64,000 nt of DNA from Petrolisthes cinctipes (lineage: Eukaryota; Arthropoda; Malacostraca; Decapoda; Porcellanidae). The notes under the pieces were generated by a model. The model had not been told where the DNA came from and made no database searches. It saw only the letters and a list, made by a program, of their open reading frames with translations. Each line of letters begins with the position of its first letter. The first letter of the stretch is position 1. The stretch covers positions 565,501-629,500 of the forward strand of contig JAWQEG010000501.1 of assembly GCA_033782935.1 (NCBI GenBank), in the 5' to 3' direction. The position numbers and the translations under genes were made by a program. This document shows, piece after piece, positions 22,875-35,095 of the stretch.

Positions 22875-23170
22875 TGTGTAAATATTTAACAGCATTTAGT
22901 ACATAAAATTTGAGTAAAGTTTACATTAATGTTACCTCTGTTGTTTTTGTGTTACATCATAATATTAAAACGTTAATCTAGCATTTAATCATGTTAATAA
23001 TTGATACAAACGTTAATATATAAATGAATAATAACCTGGTATATTATTGTATTTTGATTAAAGATTACACTCATCTCTCACCTCGAGAACAATTTTTCAC
23101 TTCAGCATTGCTAGTGGTATATCACGACGTGTGTCCCACCCAGAACGGACTTCTTGGAGCGCAAGGACTC
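22875..23170 (+). repeat. Dispersed repeat C, copy 2
   Basis: It follows the LINE tail directly and resembles 3937-4190, sharing gcatttaatcatgttaata and gttgtttttgtgttacatc-like segments. Confidence 0.5.
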
Positions 23171-23230
23171 TTTGACCAAGATAGTCAACCCGAAACGCTA
23201 TAGTGTTTCGGGTTGACTATCTTGGTCAAA
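23171..23230. repeat. Perfect 26-bp hairpin at the edge of repeat R1, copy 3
   Basis: Arms 23171-23196 and 23205-23230 are perfectly complementary (tttgaccaagatagtcaacc plus cgaaac), with an 8-nt loop. The right arm is the start of a third R1 copy (23205-23280). The left arm is an inverted partial copy of it. Confidence 0.85.
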
Positions 23231-23431
23231 GTTGACAACACTGGTGGGACCTCGGGGGAGTGTGGACAGTTGTACTAGGTCATCTAAAGTCACATCTAAT
23301 ATACCTTTTTCACAATCATCATTCAGTGCTTCCCCTCCTATGAAAGCACAGTGCAACGGCTTCCAAATGAGATATCATTCCATTCTGATGGAGATTCAGA
23401 TATATTGAACAAAATCTCCTCCTCATCCCCC
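23231..23431. other. R1 copy 3 remainder and unassigned sequence
   Basis: The R1 match (ttgacaacactggtgggacc) ends near 23280. The rest has no recognised feature. Confidence 0.4.
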
Positions 23432-23610
23432 AACAGTGTACCGGTTAAACTACATATATGTATATCTATATCTCTTTAACACATATTATAAACCTGTATG
23501 TACACAATACCCATATATACAAGAGGAAATGTGTCAGAGCCATAAACACAAGGGATATGAGTTAAGCATATTGTCAGCAGGGTGCTGGCCCAGTGCTTCT
23601 CCAATACTTT
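23432..23610 (-). repeat. Dispersed repeat D, copy 1
   Basis: It matches 61940-62125 in inverted orientation, sharing segments such as tgctggcccagtgcttctc and gtgtcagagcc. The shared unit reads as a short peptide frame (EEALGQHSADKML on one strand), suggesting derivation from a coding or UTR fragment spread by transposition. Confidence 0.55.
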
Positions 23611-23756
23611 CTGAGTGCCGTTGGAGATATACATAGTCTGCATAAGAAGATATACATAGTCTGCATACAGGAAGATGTTCATTTTCGGTTGACTCATTTG
23701 GACAAAGTATCTCTTCCTCCAAGATGTGGAAACGAGCAATAGTATAGTACCAATAG

Positions 23757-25960
23757 CCAAACCAGGTAAAGACCCAAATATTCAGAATAATTACAGGCCA
23801 ATTTCACTTACCAGTTGTTTATGTAAATGACTAGAAAAAAGGGTAAATGATAGACTAACATGGTGCTTACGTCGCCATGAAATATTGTCCCCTACTCAGT
23901 TTGGCTCACTAACAGAAATACCACCTACAGACCCCCTTACCCACCTGGAAAATTACATACGCAGAGATTTTAAACGAAAAAAAAATGATTACAGTTGCTT
24001 TTTCCAGTATCCAAACAGCGTATGACATAACAAGGAGACATTCTATTCTGAAAGGTTACACCAAACTGGATTTAGAGATCACCTACCACATTTCATTCAG
24101 AACTAGAAATAACATATTTACCCAAGTGCCTCAAGGAGTTCAGAAGAAACTATTTGTAGATGATTTGATAATATAATACGGTACTCCTCAAAGAACCTTT
24201 GCCATATCCAATGAGTTCTTGATTAATATAGCAATCCAAAACATACATTCTTGAACTGAATCAGTAAGTTTTAACTATCAGCTAAAGAGACTCATGCAAT
24301 AATGTTTTATAAAAACAGTCGATGGAAACGAAATCAGGAAGTAAATTTGCCTATGAAGGATATTCAAATTCAATTCAAGGACTCTGAAATTCTTAAGGCT
24401 GATATTAGACACACATTTCACTTGGAAAATACATATATAACTCACATTAAATCTAAATGTAACAGTGCACTGAATTTGATAAAAAAAAAAAAATATATCT
24501 CACACCACATGGGGTGCAAAGCATTGGTATTAACAAGGATCGACTTTGGATATCCTATTTATGGATCAGCATTAAAAGCCACCTTAAAATTTCTAAACTC
24601 AATTCTCACTCATGTTGTCACACTATTTACAGGAGCTTCTCAGTCCTCTTCAAAATCCTCCATATTAATTAATTTGAAATTGAAGGCTTGTTTCCTTGAT
24701 TCCTGATGATATTGATTGCCATTATGATAGCAGTAAGTTCTTAAGTGAAAACTGAGGCTGCTTTGGGTAAGAAGGATTGCTTTGAAAAATCTGAGGATAT
24801 TGCTGCTGAGGATATTACTCCTGTGGGAGATATGGAACCATCGGTGTTTATAACATGGTGAGGAACTTTTCTTTGTATGTGTTCCAATGTGTGTTGTTGA
24901 TGGTGATTTGGTATGTAGTCATATTTCTTTGATAGGAAAGTATAGTAAGTACACACTTTGATCCTTTACATGGTCCATGGTGGAGGAAAATTTGGTGGAT
25001 GTGGAGCGATTTGTATGATGATGTTTGTTGATGCTAAAAGTCTCTTAGCTCGGATTGGAAATGGAGGATCATAGTAGTTAATAAAGAAATCAAGCATGTC
25101 AAATAATTTCTTGATGCAGGAGTCAGTAGATGGTATCTTTAATTAATGCATTGCTCATAGTTACGAAAATATGGTCCAATGAGAGGGGTGGTTTTCCACT
25201 TTCACCTATTGCTCTTAGAGGCTACCATTCCAAAAACCACATTCTTCAACAATTAAAACGTCTTTTAAACAAACTTCATTCCTTGAAGATTAATGTGGAA
25301 ATATGTTGGAGTCCCACCTTCATAGGACTGAGTATTAATAATAAAACAGATGAAACCGATAAATCAGCAATACTATTACCACAAAATAATAAACTTACGT
25401 CTTCTAGTTGATGACAATATTGCATAAACATAGCATCAAGTACTATATAAGTAAGCAATGGCAGAACCAGTGCGAAAATGAACCCAACACTAACAAATTA
25501 AAACAAATCCAGCACAATGTCTCCAACTGGTATTCCTCCCAACAAACAAAGACGGACGAGCCGAAGTCATTTTAACAAGATTTAAGAAGACACTCATTAT
25601 AACTCATACACACAACTTTTTAATGAATAACCCACATGACCGACGCTGTCTGTCATGTGACACAACGTCAACCATAAAACACATTTCTAATGAATGAAAA
25701 AATTAAATAAAAGACACTTATATAATTATTTGAAACATAATACTTTTAAAGAAATTGTAGCAGAATTATCCACGAATTCAGAAATCCAGGCAGTATTTTA
25801 ATTGTTTTATGAGATATTAATATTTCAAACGAAATTTTAATGTCATTATTTATTTAGTAATTTTTATGTGTAAATAACTTTTCCTTTAATGTAGTTCAGC
25901 AAGAGTCGAAGGAACGACTAAATGAGCTGAATAAATCCTTCAAAAAGAATAAAAAATGAC
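23757..25960 (+). pseudogene. Decayed Jockey-like LINE (RT and RNase H remnants)
   Basis: Plus strand, heavily mutated. NNYRPISLTSCLCK (about 23790-23830; RT motif 1) is followed by PTQFGS, VPQGVQKKL (motif B, about 24120), and FVDDLII at the motif C position (24152-24176; FVDD). Then KRLLNKLHSLKINVEICWSP...FIGLSIN (25255-25340) corresponds to the RNase H W-x-PSHVGI segment, and DGRAEVILTRFKKTLIITHT...CLSCDTTSTIKHIS (25551-25690) is the Jockey-type C-terminal Cys/His motif. An A-rich 3' end lies near 25955. Many stops; no function. Confidence 0.75.
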
Positions 25961-27060
25961 AATCATTAGTAGCCTTGAGCGCCATATATAGGAGCAACTG
26001 TTTCCCAACCCGAAAGAGCAGAAATAGCTTATAATGTTTATCTAGAACTAGATCAAGTTTATTTGACGAACCAGAATATCACCGAAAATCCTGTATTCAC
26101 TGTTACTTGTTTAGGTGACATTATTTTGTAACATTGTTATAATTATCTTGAAGGAAGAATTCACTGGGTTAGATATTAGTGCTATATGAATATATATACA
26201 CTCTCTGATTACAGTAATGCTTTAGTGGATTATTTGCCTTATATATCAACGACTTACACACAATGGCTTTATGTAAGTACGGGTTATTGACCAAGGACCT
26301 CCTTTACAACGATATAATAAGCTTTTTCAGTGATAAATTTGAAGGCTTTTGATTCGTTACACTTTACCAAACATGGACGTGTAAATAATATTGATTCGAT
26401 TTCCTACCAAGTGTACTGTAGTTGCATCTTGGGAAAAACAAACAGACTGGACAGTAAAGTGTCTCCTTTTTTTAACATGTTCCAGGCAAGATCATGGCAG
26501 GTTTATGTTATCATTAACCACTGTCGCATGTCTGGTCCTTCAAGATCACCATTGTTAACTCCTAAACAAAATACGACCATCGATCCAGTGGTGATCATTG
26601 CTGGAAGTCTCTCATACAAGTTGGGTTAGGTTAGGTTCGCTATAGAAAGGGAACGGTCACTTTTATATTTCGGTTTTCATTTTCAGAAGGAATATTTTTC
26701 ATATCGTTAAGGGTTTGGTGTTTACTGATTGCGTATTAAGTGTGGAATATCGTTTTTCATACCTTGTATTTGGTAATATATAATTAATCTTGTTTGTATT
26801 TTAGTGACATTGACAACACAACAGTACTCCATGATACGAAGATTAGTATGTGCATATGGTGAAAGTAACCAGAAGCAGGAAGAGTAGGAATCTTTATATA
26901 CTGCTCCAAAAGGATAATCTCAGTAAATTTGGTGCACAAATACCTGTAGTGAGACTGGGAGCGCCACAGTAAGAACAGTTAGGCACCACCACACCAATGT
27001 ATCCATGATGATCACTGTACACCTTTCCTGAAACCAGACCACCTTATATATTGGAGGCAG
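25961..27060. other. Non-coding; one short TTAGG run
   Basis: No gene recognised. ggttaggttagg at 26625-26636 is a short telomere-like motif. Confidence 0.4.
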
Positions 27061-27082
27061 CACACACACACACACACACACA

Positions 27083-27162
<80 letters not shown>
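27061..27162. repeat. (CA)n(CT)n compound microsatellite
   Basis: About 26 bp of CA followed by about 76 bp of CT. Reading frames across it are artefacts. Confidence 0.95.
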
Positions 27163-27165
<3 letters not shown>

Positions 27166-27459
27166 AGTGAAGCATAATTCCACATGCATCCACACAGATC
27201 ATACAAACACAGAAAATATACTCATACACAAGTACCCTCTTTTTTACCTTCTTGGTTCTCATACATGTGACTTTATATAAAGCGCTGGAACCCGGGGAAC
27301 TGATGTGAACTTTTGCAAAACTTTAAACTTAAGCTCATAAATAATCTTTTATTGACAAGACAAGTAGACATTTTTGATGAAATAAAATGGATCCTTTAAA
27401 AACAATAATGTTAATCACTAAGGAACAATGAAATAATGTCATACCTACCGACAGCGTAC

Positions 27460-27537
27460 AGTTGCCGGCACTTATAACTGGTACATTCAGCGTTGTCAGT
27501 CCTCTATTCCTGTACCAGTTATAAGTGTAGGCAATTG
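27460..27537. mobile_element. 78-bp MITE E, TA-flanked
   Basis: Termini cagttgccggcacttataac and the near-complement ...gttataagtgtaggcaattg, between TA at 27458-27459 and 27538-27539. The arms (about 28 bp) make up most of the element. Confidence 0.75.
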
Positions 27538-27694
27538 TACATACATCGAATCTGCTGAAACAACTTTTTTCTATTTTTTCTTGTGGGGGGGTGATGTAGA
27601 AACTGGTCAGACAGGTCAGCCAATTGAAATATGAGTTTCTGATGTAAAAAGGAGACTAATTTATAAATCAAACATCACACACAATTTTCATGTA

Positions 27695-27861
27695 CACTCG
27701 CAATCCAAAATATGTATCCAGGCTTGCTTCGAATAGCTTGATCGAGTATTAAGCGAGCTCAAGCAAATTTCCAACAGGATCAGCATTGTAATTGGTTCAC
27801 TAGTATGTCAAATGATTCGAAACTTCAACAAGACCTGGATACACATTTTGGATTGCGAGTG
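27695..27861. mobile_element. MITE family A, copy 2
   Basis: 167 bp with termini cactcgcaatccaaaatatg and ...attttggattgcgagtg. TA at 27693-27694 and 27862-27863. The right TA is shared with the next MITE. Confidence 0.9.
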
Positions 27862-27863
27862 TA

Positions 27864-28025
27864 CACCCACCTACAAAAGCGCTGTCGCCTCATCCACAGA
27901 GTCATGAACCCCACAAGCTTCACAATTGGAAAATATTGTTGTACATGGTGTTTCGATTCACGAGTCATTAAACCCCAAACTTCAAGAACTGTTTGGTGAG
28001 GCGACAGCGCTTTTGTAGGTGGGTG
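27864..28025. mobile_element. MITE family B
   Basis: 162 bp with 29-bp perfect TIRs: cacccacctacaaaagcgct then gtcgcctca, and the complement. TA on both sides (27862-27863, 28026-28027), shared with the neighbouring MITEs. Confidence 0.9.
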
Positions 28026-28027
28026 TA

Positions 28028-28188
28028 CAGTCGGCGGCAAAAGTCCTGTCGCCTCATCTGCTTCACCGAGGCTCGCGATGTTCATAGACTCGAGATTATT
28101 AAGTGTAGATAGCGTGTGTATTTCTCGAGTCCATGAACACTGTGTGTCTCGGTGAAGCAGGTGAGGCGACACGACTTCTGCTGCCGAC
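28028..28188. mobile_element. MITE family C, copy 1
   Basis: 161 bp with TIR cagtcggcggcaaaagtcct then gtcgcctca...ctgcttcaccgag, and its complement at the right. TA at 28026-28027 and 28189-28190. The same family sits inside the Tc1-type transposase gene at 58837-58999. Its TIR shares the inner ctgtcgcctca with family B. Confidence 0.9.
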
Positions 28189-28370
28189 TGTACCTGCTGC
28201 GTTTTCTCCTTTCATGTTATTGGAGGGTTGTTTCAAATTATCAGGATGTGTTACTTTCATTAGCCTCAAAACTGGTATTGGTGGCAGAGTAAGTAAGTCC
28301 CTTTGCTATTTTCGTTAATTTATTATTTCATAGGGCTGAGGACGACTGACTCTCAAACTAGCTTTAATTA

Positions 28371-28727
28371 AGGGGGTGCGGGAATAGGGGACAGGCTTGA
28401 GGGGGGGTTTGGGGGGTGCGGGAATAGGGGGACAGGCTTGGGGGGAGTTTAGGGGGGGTTTTGGTGGTGCGGGAATAGGGGGACAGGCTTGGAGGGGGGT
28501 TTAGGGGGGTGCGGGAGTAGGGGGACAGGCTTAGGGGGATGTGGGAGTATGGGGACAGGCTTGGGGGGGGGTTAGGGGGTTGCGGGAATAGGGGACAGGC
28601 TTTCTACCCACCCCAAGCCTCTCCCCCTATTCCCGCACCCCCCAGTCCCCCCCAAGCCTGACCCATACTCCCGTACCCCCCTAAACCCCCCCCAAGCCTG
28701 ACCCCTTACTCCCGCACCCCCTTAAAA
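28371..28727. repeat. G-rich minisatellite facing a C-rich copy
   Basis: 28371-28600 consists of about six or seven units (gtgcgggaataggggacagg followed by cttgggggg and variants). From 28603 to 28727 the complementary C-rich version appears (aagcct...ccccctattcccgcacccc). Runs of 4-9 G recur every 10-15 nt, so G-quadruplex and hairpin formation are both likely on paper. Confidence 0.8.
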
Positions 28728-29310
28728 GTCTTGAACTGTGAAGATTTATGGCAAGGGGAAATTATTCTTTACTACTGTAGTATTCAATGTTGTGACTCCA
28801 CCATCATCCTATATCCTAAACTAATATTCCAGATGGTTGATTTGCCTAGTGTGTTTCTAACGTGCACTCTCAACACAGGGAAGATTGCCCGAAAACTGAC
28901 AGAATTAATTAAGGTGGAAATTTTGTGTTGGTAATTCTGGAGCAACTGAATCCTCCAAACTATTCCAAACAACAGAACACAATTCATTACTATTGCTATT
29001 CTGCTGGTCCAGTTTCCTAGCATACTTTGGAGGAATCAAGGCACTCCAAAGTACCAGAAACGGATTATATACCCCCTTAAGCTTTTCTCTTGTCATTAAC
29101 GACTTTTAACTCTTGTTTCTCTAATGAACATCACTTTTGTTGAAAAAAAAAAAAATAATAATAATAATAAAAAAAAAAAAAAAATTGTGGACTGATTTAT
29201 ATGCCTTCTCCTGTGAAGGTCAATTCTACTTGTAAAAGAATATGACATTGTATATAAAGGTGATATACTTTTCTTACTCCTGTCGGTTAGAGCATTTCTG
29301 GTGGACCTTG
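28728..29310. other. Non-coding; A/TAA-rich run
   Basis: No gene recognised. An A-rich tract with TAA repeats lies at about 29142-29184. Confidence 0.4.
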
Positions 29311-29312
29311 TA

Positions 29313-29479
29313 CAGTCGCAATCCAAAATTTGTATCCAGGTCTCGTTGAAGTTTCGAATCATTTGACATACTAGTGAACCAATTACAACACTTATCCTGT
29401 TTCATATTTGCTTGAGCTCGCTTAATACTCGATCAGGCTATTGGAAGCAAGCCTGGATACATATTTTGGATTGCGAGTG
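29313..29479. mobile_element. MITE family A, copy 3 (inverted relative to copy 2)
   Basis: 167 bp between TA at 29311-29312 and 29480-29481. The left end is cagtcgcaatccaaaatttg and the right end is ...ttttggattgcgagtg. The interior is the reverse complement of copy 2. Confidence 0.9.
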
Positions 29480-30351
29480 TACAGTTGCCTTCATTTTTGT
29501 GGTCCTGTTATGGAAAATGAAACTAAATTCATATACCTTCCCCTTTCCCCATTATTCCTCCCAGTCTACACGTCACCTGGTCATTTCATTGCTCACTTGG
29601 AATACAGGGCGGCAAATACACATAAATTGCCAGCCTTTACACTACAACCCTATTCTTTACACATCTTCACTACCATCACACATTACAGTTTCCCATTAAT
29701 TAAGAGCTGACGACAACCTTCTCTTCCTATAAATTTAGACTATATCCTATAAATTTAGACTATTGTCATCGCGGCATCATCAACACACATTCATCTCTTT
29801 CATTATGGTGACTCGATTCCAGATAATTATATAATAACTCCGGGTATCCAAAAATCATCATTATGGGAAAAGAAGACTGACAACGTTACGTGAATAGCAT
29901 ACAGGAGTGGAGGCAGCTGTGTTTAGTAGGCTACAATGTAAGGCTAAATTCGTGTCCATTTTATATACTTAATTAATAATGCTAATATGACCAGATAGTT
30001 GCATTCTGAACCAGTTTCTATCCTAAAAACATGTGTAATTTACCATATGTGAAGTACATCTGTCATCTGTGCATTCAAATTGTGTTACAACATCAATATA
30101 GTTCATACATACTGTACGTAGGTGGAAATGAAGCGAACTTATTCTGCCGACTGTACAATCTAAGGCTAAATTCGAGTCAGTTATCATCAGAGATCACTTG
30201 TAACTTATGGTTCTTGGTGGATATTTGTTACTTTCCAAAAAAAAAAAAAAAAAAAAAAACAACAACGAAGATATCATGGGAATTCTATATAATGGATTAT
30301 GCTCAAAAGGCATTTATTTATTAATGATGAAAACTATGAGCATTGCTATTC

Positions 30352-30393
<42 letters not shown>

Positions 30394-31028
30394 TCTTGAA
30401 AAGCTGCACACCACATTAATTAAAGAGATATACTGGACTAGTGAACCCTATTGGCAAGTCTTTTAGAACCGATGGGCCATCAGTGGAGTTAATGAGAGTT
30501 ATTCAGTGCATATCATATATTTCCTTTACAGCTGAAAACATTTGCCTGTGTGTGAAAGCATGATAAACAGCATTTTTCTTAATGGGGACGGCACATGATA
30601 TTAACGACTATATGCTCTTCACTCATCCCTCACACTGAATACCATGGTTAGCCTTCACAGTCTTGAGTCATTTGTCGCTATACTGTGAAATGGTGATAGG
30701 TGTAATCATAGATAACACTAAACCTGAATTTGATACGAAAATGGCCGCTTTGCTGTAATGGCCCTTGAGTATCCATATATATTAGTAGGGATAGTAGGAA
30801 TTTATGTAGGTATAAATAGGTAGATTAGCATGAAGGTAGGTATATTAATACAGTATGTATGTATGGAAATAATAAAATAAATAATTAGATATGTAAGTAG
30901 ATTTGTAAGAATATGTATGTAGGTATGTAAGTACAGTCCATAACCACAATTCCTAGCCCACCGAAGTCGAAGGCGGAGATCTGAAGCAGACGGTTTCTGG
31001 ACGACAGCCCCCCCAAACCATCCCGAGG

Positions 31029-31066
<38 letters not shown>
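29480..31066. other. Non-coding with simple repeats
   Basis: Poly-A at 30237-30259, (CA)n at 30353-30392, a run of diverged gtaggtatg-like units at 30800-30935, and (CA)n at 31031-31065. No gene recognised. Confidence 0.5.
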
Positions 31067-31067
<1 letters not shown>

Positions 31068-31411
31068 CCCGGGTCGGCTGAGGCACGTAATCAGATATAT
31101 TATTGGGAGGAAGAGTGTCTAATCAAACCCTTTTAAAGCCTTTAAGCTTTATTATCTTTATCTTTCTAGAGCTTCCTTCTCTTTCTTCAAGAGGCCCCGC
31201 AGGAGCTTCATCTCCTGCTCGTACTCCATTTTCTTTAATGGATTATCTTACTTTTTTCTATTTTCCTATTTTTCCTGAGGAAAATTATCCCGGTCAGGCC
31301 CCCAATTTCTGTTACGTCCCCAGCCCCGGGTAGACTGAGGCACGTAATCAGATATATAATTGGGAGGAAGAGTGTCAAATCAAACCCTTTTAAAGCCTTA
31401 AAGCTTTATAT
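31067..31411 (+). repeat. Direct repeat, about 86 bp, 258 bp apart
   Basis: 31067-31152 (cccgggtcggctgaggcacg...) recurs at 31325-31411 with a few changes. The second copy is preceded by tgttacgtccccag. It may be a tandem duplication or pieces of a retroelement terminus; there is not enough to decide. Confidence 0.55.
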
Positions 31412-31673
31412 CTTTTATATCTTGTCTCCCCCTTTGAGCTTCCTTTGAGCTTCCTCACTTTACAATATCTTCATATATTACATATCATTTTATAAAGACA
31501 ACCTGGAACTACAATACAACGTCATCAATAACATCAACAATATAGAGTAGTGACATCTTCTAACAAATAGTGAAGATGTTGACACTACTAAAACATAATG
31601 ACGATGTGACATAGTGAAGATATGTCACACCGTAACAATATATATATATATATATATATAATGTACAGTTGGC
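31412..31673. other. Non-coding
   Basis: A short (TA)n run lies at 31639-31661. Nothing else recognised. Confidence 0.4.
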
Positions 31674-32411
31674 CACAGATGAACCTGGGACAGCGGTGTT
31701 GAGGAGCAGAGGCCTGGCAGTTGGTACACCTGGCCAGAGAGACGGGCTGCAGTATTTGTGGTGGTAGTAATTAGTTGAATGAATGAATGGAGTTGTCAGT
31801 TAGTAATTTTTCGGGATTTGTTTCTGTATTAAAAATACTAAGGTAAGAATATTTTTCCCTATCCAATGCAGTTATTACAGCCGATGGGTTAAAATCAACC
31901 GACATGAGATTTGAAGTATAATATATTATAGAATAATATATATATTATACTATATATATTATAGAATAATCTCCACTTTCATGTGTTGCCAGATGATGGA
32001 TCACACTCTAACCAACAAATATATGCACATTAAATAGAACGTACATTGTTATAATAATTTTACTTTCCATGTGTTAACCTTAAGTATATTAATTGCTTGG
32101 GAAGTGTAGTGCTTGTAGTCATTCGATTATTTTCAGCCATTCCTTCCCACCTCACTCTCTCTATCTCTCTTTCCTTTCCGTGATCTGATCTGTAGTGATT
32201 TACTTGTGGTGTTCATGTGTTGGAGCAAACCCCACTAAGCCGTCACACATATTACAAGATATAACATAATACTTCTACATATACCGGTAACGCTTTATAG
32301 ACGTGAGATCATAACATGTAAAGTTTCCTATTGAGCACCTTTCTCTCAGTATATTTAGTAATGTAATATGAATACCTAATATTTAATCATTTGGTGTCGT
32401 GGAATTATTTA

Positions 32412-32915
32412 TTATTCATGGGCAGCCAATGGCTATTTACAACTTAAAAATTTAATAATAATAATATTTTTTTCATGTGGCTAATTGGTCTTATAATTCA
32501 CACCGTCCCCAGCCAACGAGGGTTTGATTTTACAGCCGAGCGGGTTTCTACTTTCTGCGATTTTTTGTGAACAGGGATATAGGTGGCTCAGAAAACTCTC
32601 CAACAGTTCCACCGACCTGGGAATGGAGCAGAACTTGGAGAGAGAGGAGATAGAGTGGAGGGGAGTCGTTATGAGTATCAGCCACTCACTCACTATCTTC
32701 TGCCCCAAACACACCATATTATCAGTAATCTTAACCAAGTTCATGTTTTTGGATCCATCAGAGATACTTAACCATATCAGCAATATCCAAAGGTATCAAA
32801 GGTCAAAATCAGCAATCATGAATTAGAAGCTTTCACTAGTTAGTAGGGAGTTTTTCTCCTTACCAGAGTAACTCTTATCTCTTTCTCAAAAAAAAAAAAA
32901 AAAAAAAAAAAATAA

Positions 32916-32920
<5 letters not shown>
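32412..32920. other. Unassigned sequence inside the palindrome
   Basis: Contains a poly-A stretch (32887-32911). An open frame at 32524-32826 has no domain signal and starts in unique sequence. Confidence 0.35.
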
Positions 32921-32982
<62 letters not shown>

Positions 32983-32984
32983 GT

Positions 32985-33707
32985 ATCGCGACGTATAGCA
33001 TTAACTTACACCAGAGATATAAAATATAATTTTGAGTATATTTTGTTCTATAAAGTATACTGTGTGTGATCTCAGTAAAATACAATGAATACTGATAAAA
33101 ACTATTTTAACTTGTGTTGTCAAATGGCGGTGAGCTTCGGAGGGAGTGGAAGCCTAATATGTTTTCAGACCAAAGAGGCCTTATTTATTTCATCTTAATA
33201 AGTTTTATCATGATTGCAATATTTATGTGATGTTATATAACGTACATTGAATCATATTTTCAATGCAGAGGGATAATACCAGGCCTGTATAAGAAGAAAA
33301 TCCGTGAAATGTAGGGAAATGCTAAGGTTTGCCGGTAACATGATGTCGGGAGTTTACCTAACCTCCAAACGATATTAATCATATTTTGTAGAATATTATT
33401 TATAGGGGCAGGGTATTATCCCTCTGCATTGAAAATATGATTCAATGTACGTTATAGAACATCATATAAATATTGCAATCATGATAAAACTTATTAAGAT
33501 GAAATAAATAAGGCCTCTTTGGTCCGAAAACATATTAGGCTTCCACTCCCTCCGAAGCTCACCGCCAATTGACAACACAAGTTAAAATAGTTTTTATCAG
33601 TATTCATTGTACTTTACTGAGATCACACACACCATACTTTATACAACAAAATATACTCAAAATTATATTTTATATCTCTGGTGTAAGTTAATGCTATACG
33701 TCGCGAT
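32985..33707. repeat. Inner inverted repeat, two 296-bp arms, flanked by (TA)n
   Basis: The left arm 32985-33280 is complementary to 33412-33707 over equal lengths, with a 131-bp spacer. TA microsatellites adjoin both outer ends (32920-32978 and 33707-33731), continuing the symmetry. It is a foldback-type element with long arms and TA ends. Confidence 0.85.
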
Positions 33708-33862
33708 ATATATATATATATATATATATATTGTGAGTGTGTGTAAAGAAAATATCCTATGTGCATGCCAATAGCAAAAAAGCTTGAAATATCGGTATGA
33801 AACACTGTAATGAATATCACATTTAGTAAGTGAACTATATCCCATTTCTACATTTAATAACG

Positions 33863-34215
33863 ACTCCATCCTCCTTGTGTCTCAATCATATCCTGAATTG
33901 GTAAGAGGTGCTTACGAACTAACTCAGACCTTTCCTTTAGCACATCCCATACCCTGCCAATATGTTGTCTCAGTTATTGCCTTCTCCTTTTATGTTGTGG
34001 CTCCAATGTGTTGACCATATTGCCCCAGTTATTCTCAATTCTGGTTCTTCTCAGGGGTCGTCCTCTAGGTCTGTTTTTTAGGTTACCATTTTCTTCCCAA
34101 CATTTCAGCCACAAAGACACTGTTGTTTTGGAAATTTCTAGGTCACATGCTTTATTTCTAATTGATATCCCACTCTCCCGCATGCCGACAATTCGTCCTC
34201 TTAATTAATTAAGAC
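33863..34215 (-). pseudogene. Internally deleted Tc1-type transposase remnant
   Basis: Minus strand. RRIVGMRESGISIRNKACDL, then SKTTVSLWLKCWEENGNL, then RPRGRPLRRT, is the paired-like helix-turn-helix DNA-binding region with the GRP(R) hook typical of Tc1/mariner transposases. After a stop near 33974 the sequence jumps to GRVWDVLKERSELVRKHLLP, which resembles the segment after the catalytic Glu (xNVWDxLKxR). The whole DDE catalytic centre is missing, so this is a non-autonomous derivative. Confidence 0.65.
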
Positions 34216-34976
34216 GAGTGGGTCTTCAACTGTCTTGGTGTCTATTCATCCTGCAGACTTGTGCCGCCTGGCGTGTGGGAACCTTGTGTGTCGGTTTGCT
34301 TCTTACAATAAATGTTAGTTAATTAAGGTGAAATGACAACACCAAACACCAACCTGCCATTAAGTCATTCAACCTTGATACCACTTTAAAATTACCAAAA
34401 TTTCCTTGAAAGGTATAGCTTAATACCACTTGTGACCAGCTAAAGCTCGAATATGCCGTATATTTTGGCAAATCATTTGAATAATGCATCTCATTGCAGG
34501 TTATAAGACATAAATAGGTTTGCCATAAAGATTAAATAATTCCACGACACCAAGTGATTAAATGTTAGGTATTCATATTACATTACTAAATATACTGAGA
34601 GAAAGGTGCTCAATAGGAAACTTTGTATGTCATGATCTCACGTCTATAAAGCGTTACCGGTATATGTAGAAGTATTATATTATATTTTGTAATATGTGTG
34701 ACGGCTTGGTGGGGTTTGCTCCAACACATGAACACCACAAGTAAATCACTACAGATCAGATCACGGAAAGGAGAGAGAGATAGAGAGAGTGAGGTGGGAA
34801 GGAATGGCTGAAAATAATCGAATGACTACAAGCACTACACTTCCCAAGCAATTAATATACTTAAGGTTAACACATGGAAAGTAATATTATTATAACAATG
34901 TACGTTCTATTTAATGTGCATATATTTGTTGGTTAGAGTGTGATCCATCATCTGGCAACACATGAAAGTGGAGATT

Positions 34977-35095
34977 ATTCTATAATATATATAGTATAAT
35001 ATATATATTATTCTATAATATATATAGTATAATATATATATTATTCTATAATATATATAGTATAATATATATATTATTCTATAATATATTATACT
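34977..35095. repeat. TA-rich minisatellite in the right arm
   Basis: A roughly 33-bp unit (tattctataatatatatagt plus ataatatatatat) is repeated about three times. The left arm has one or one and a half units (31920-31970). Confidence 0.8.

Noticed and set aside
27061..27206. ORFs of RERERE or alternating Cys/Val type
   Set aside because: They are microsatellite translations. The TA-run ORFs at 6939-7255, 32840-33085 and 41860-42060 are rejected for the same reason.
28371..28727. CRISPR-like array
   Set aside because: It is a degenerate G-rich minisatellite without unique spacers, in a eukaryotic context.
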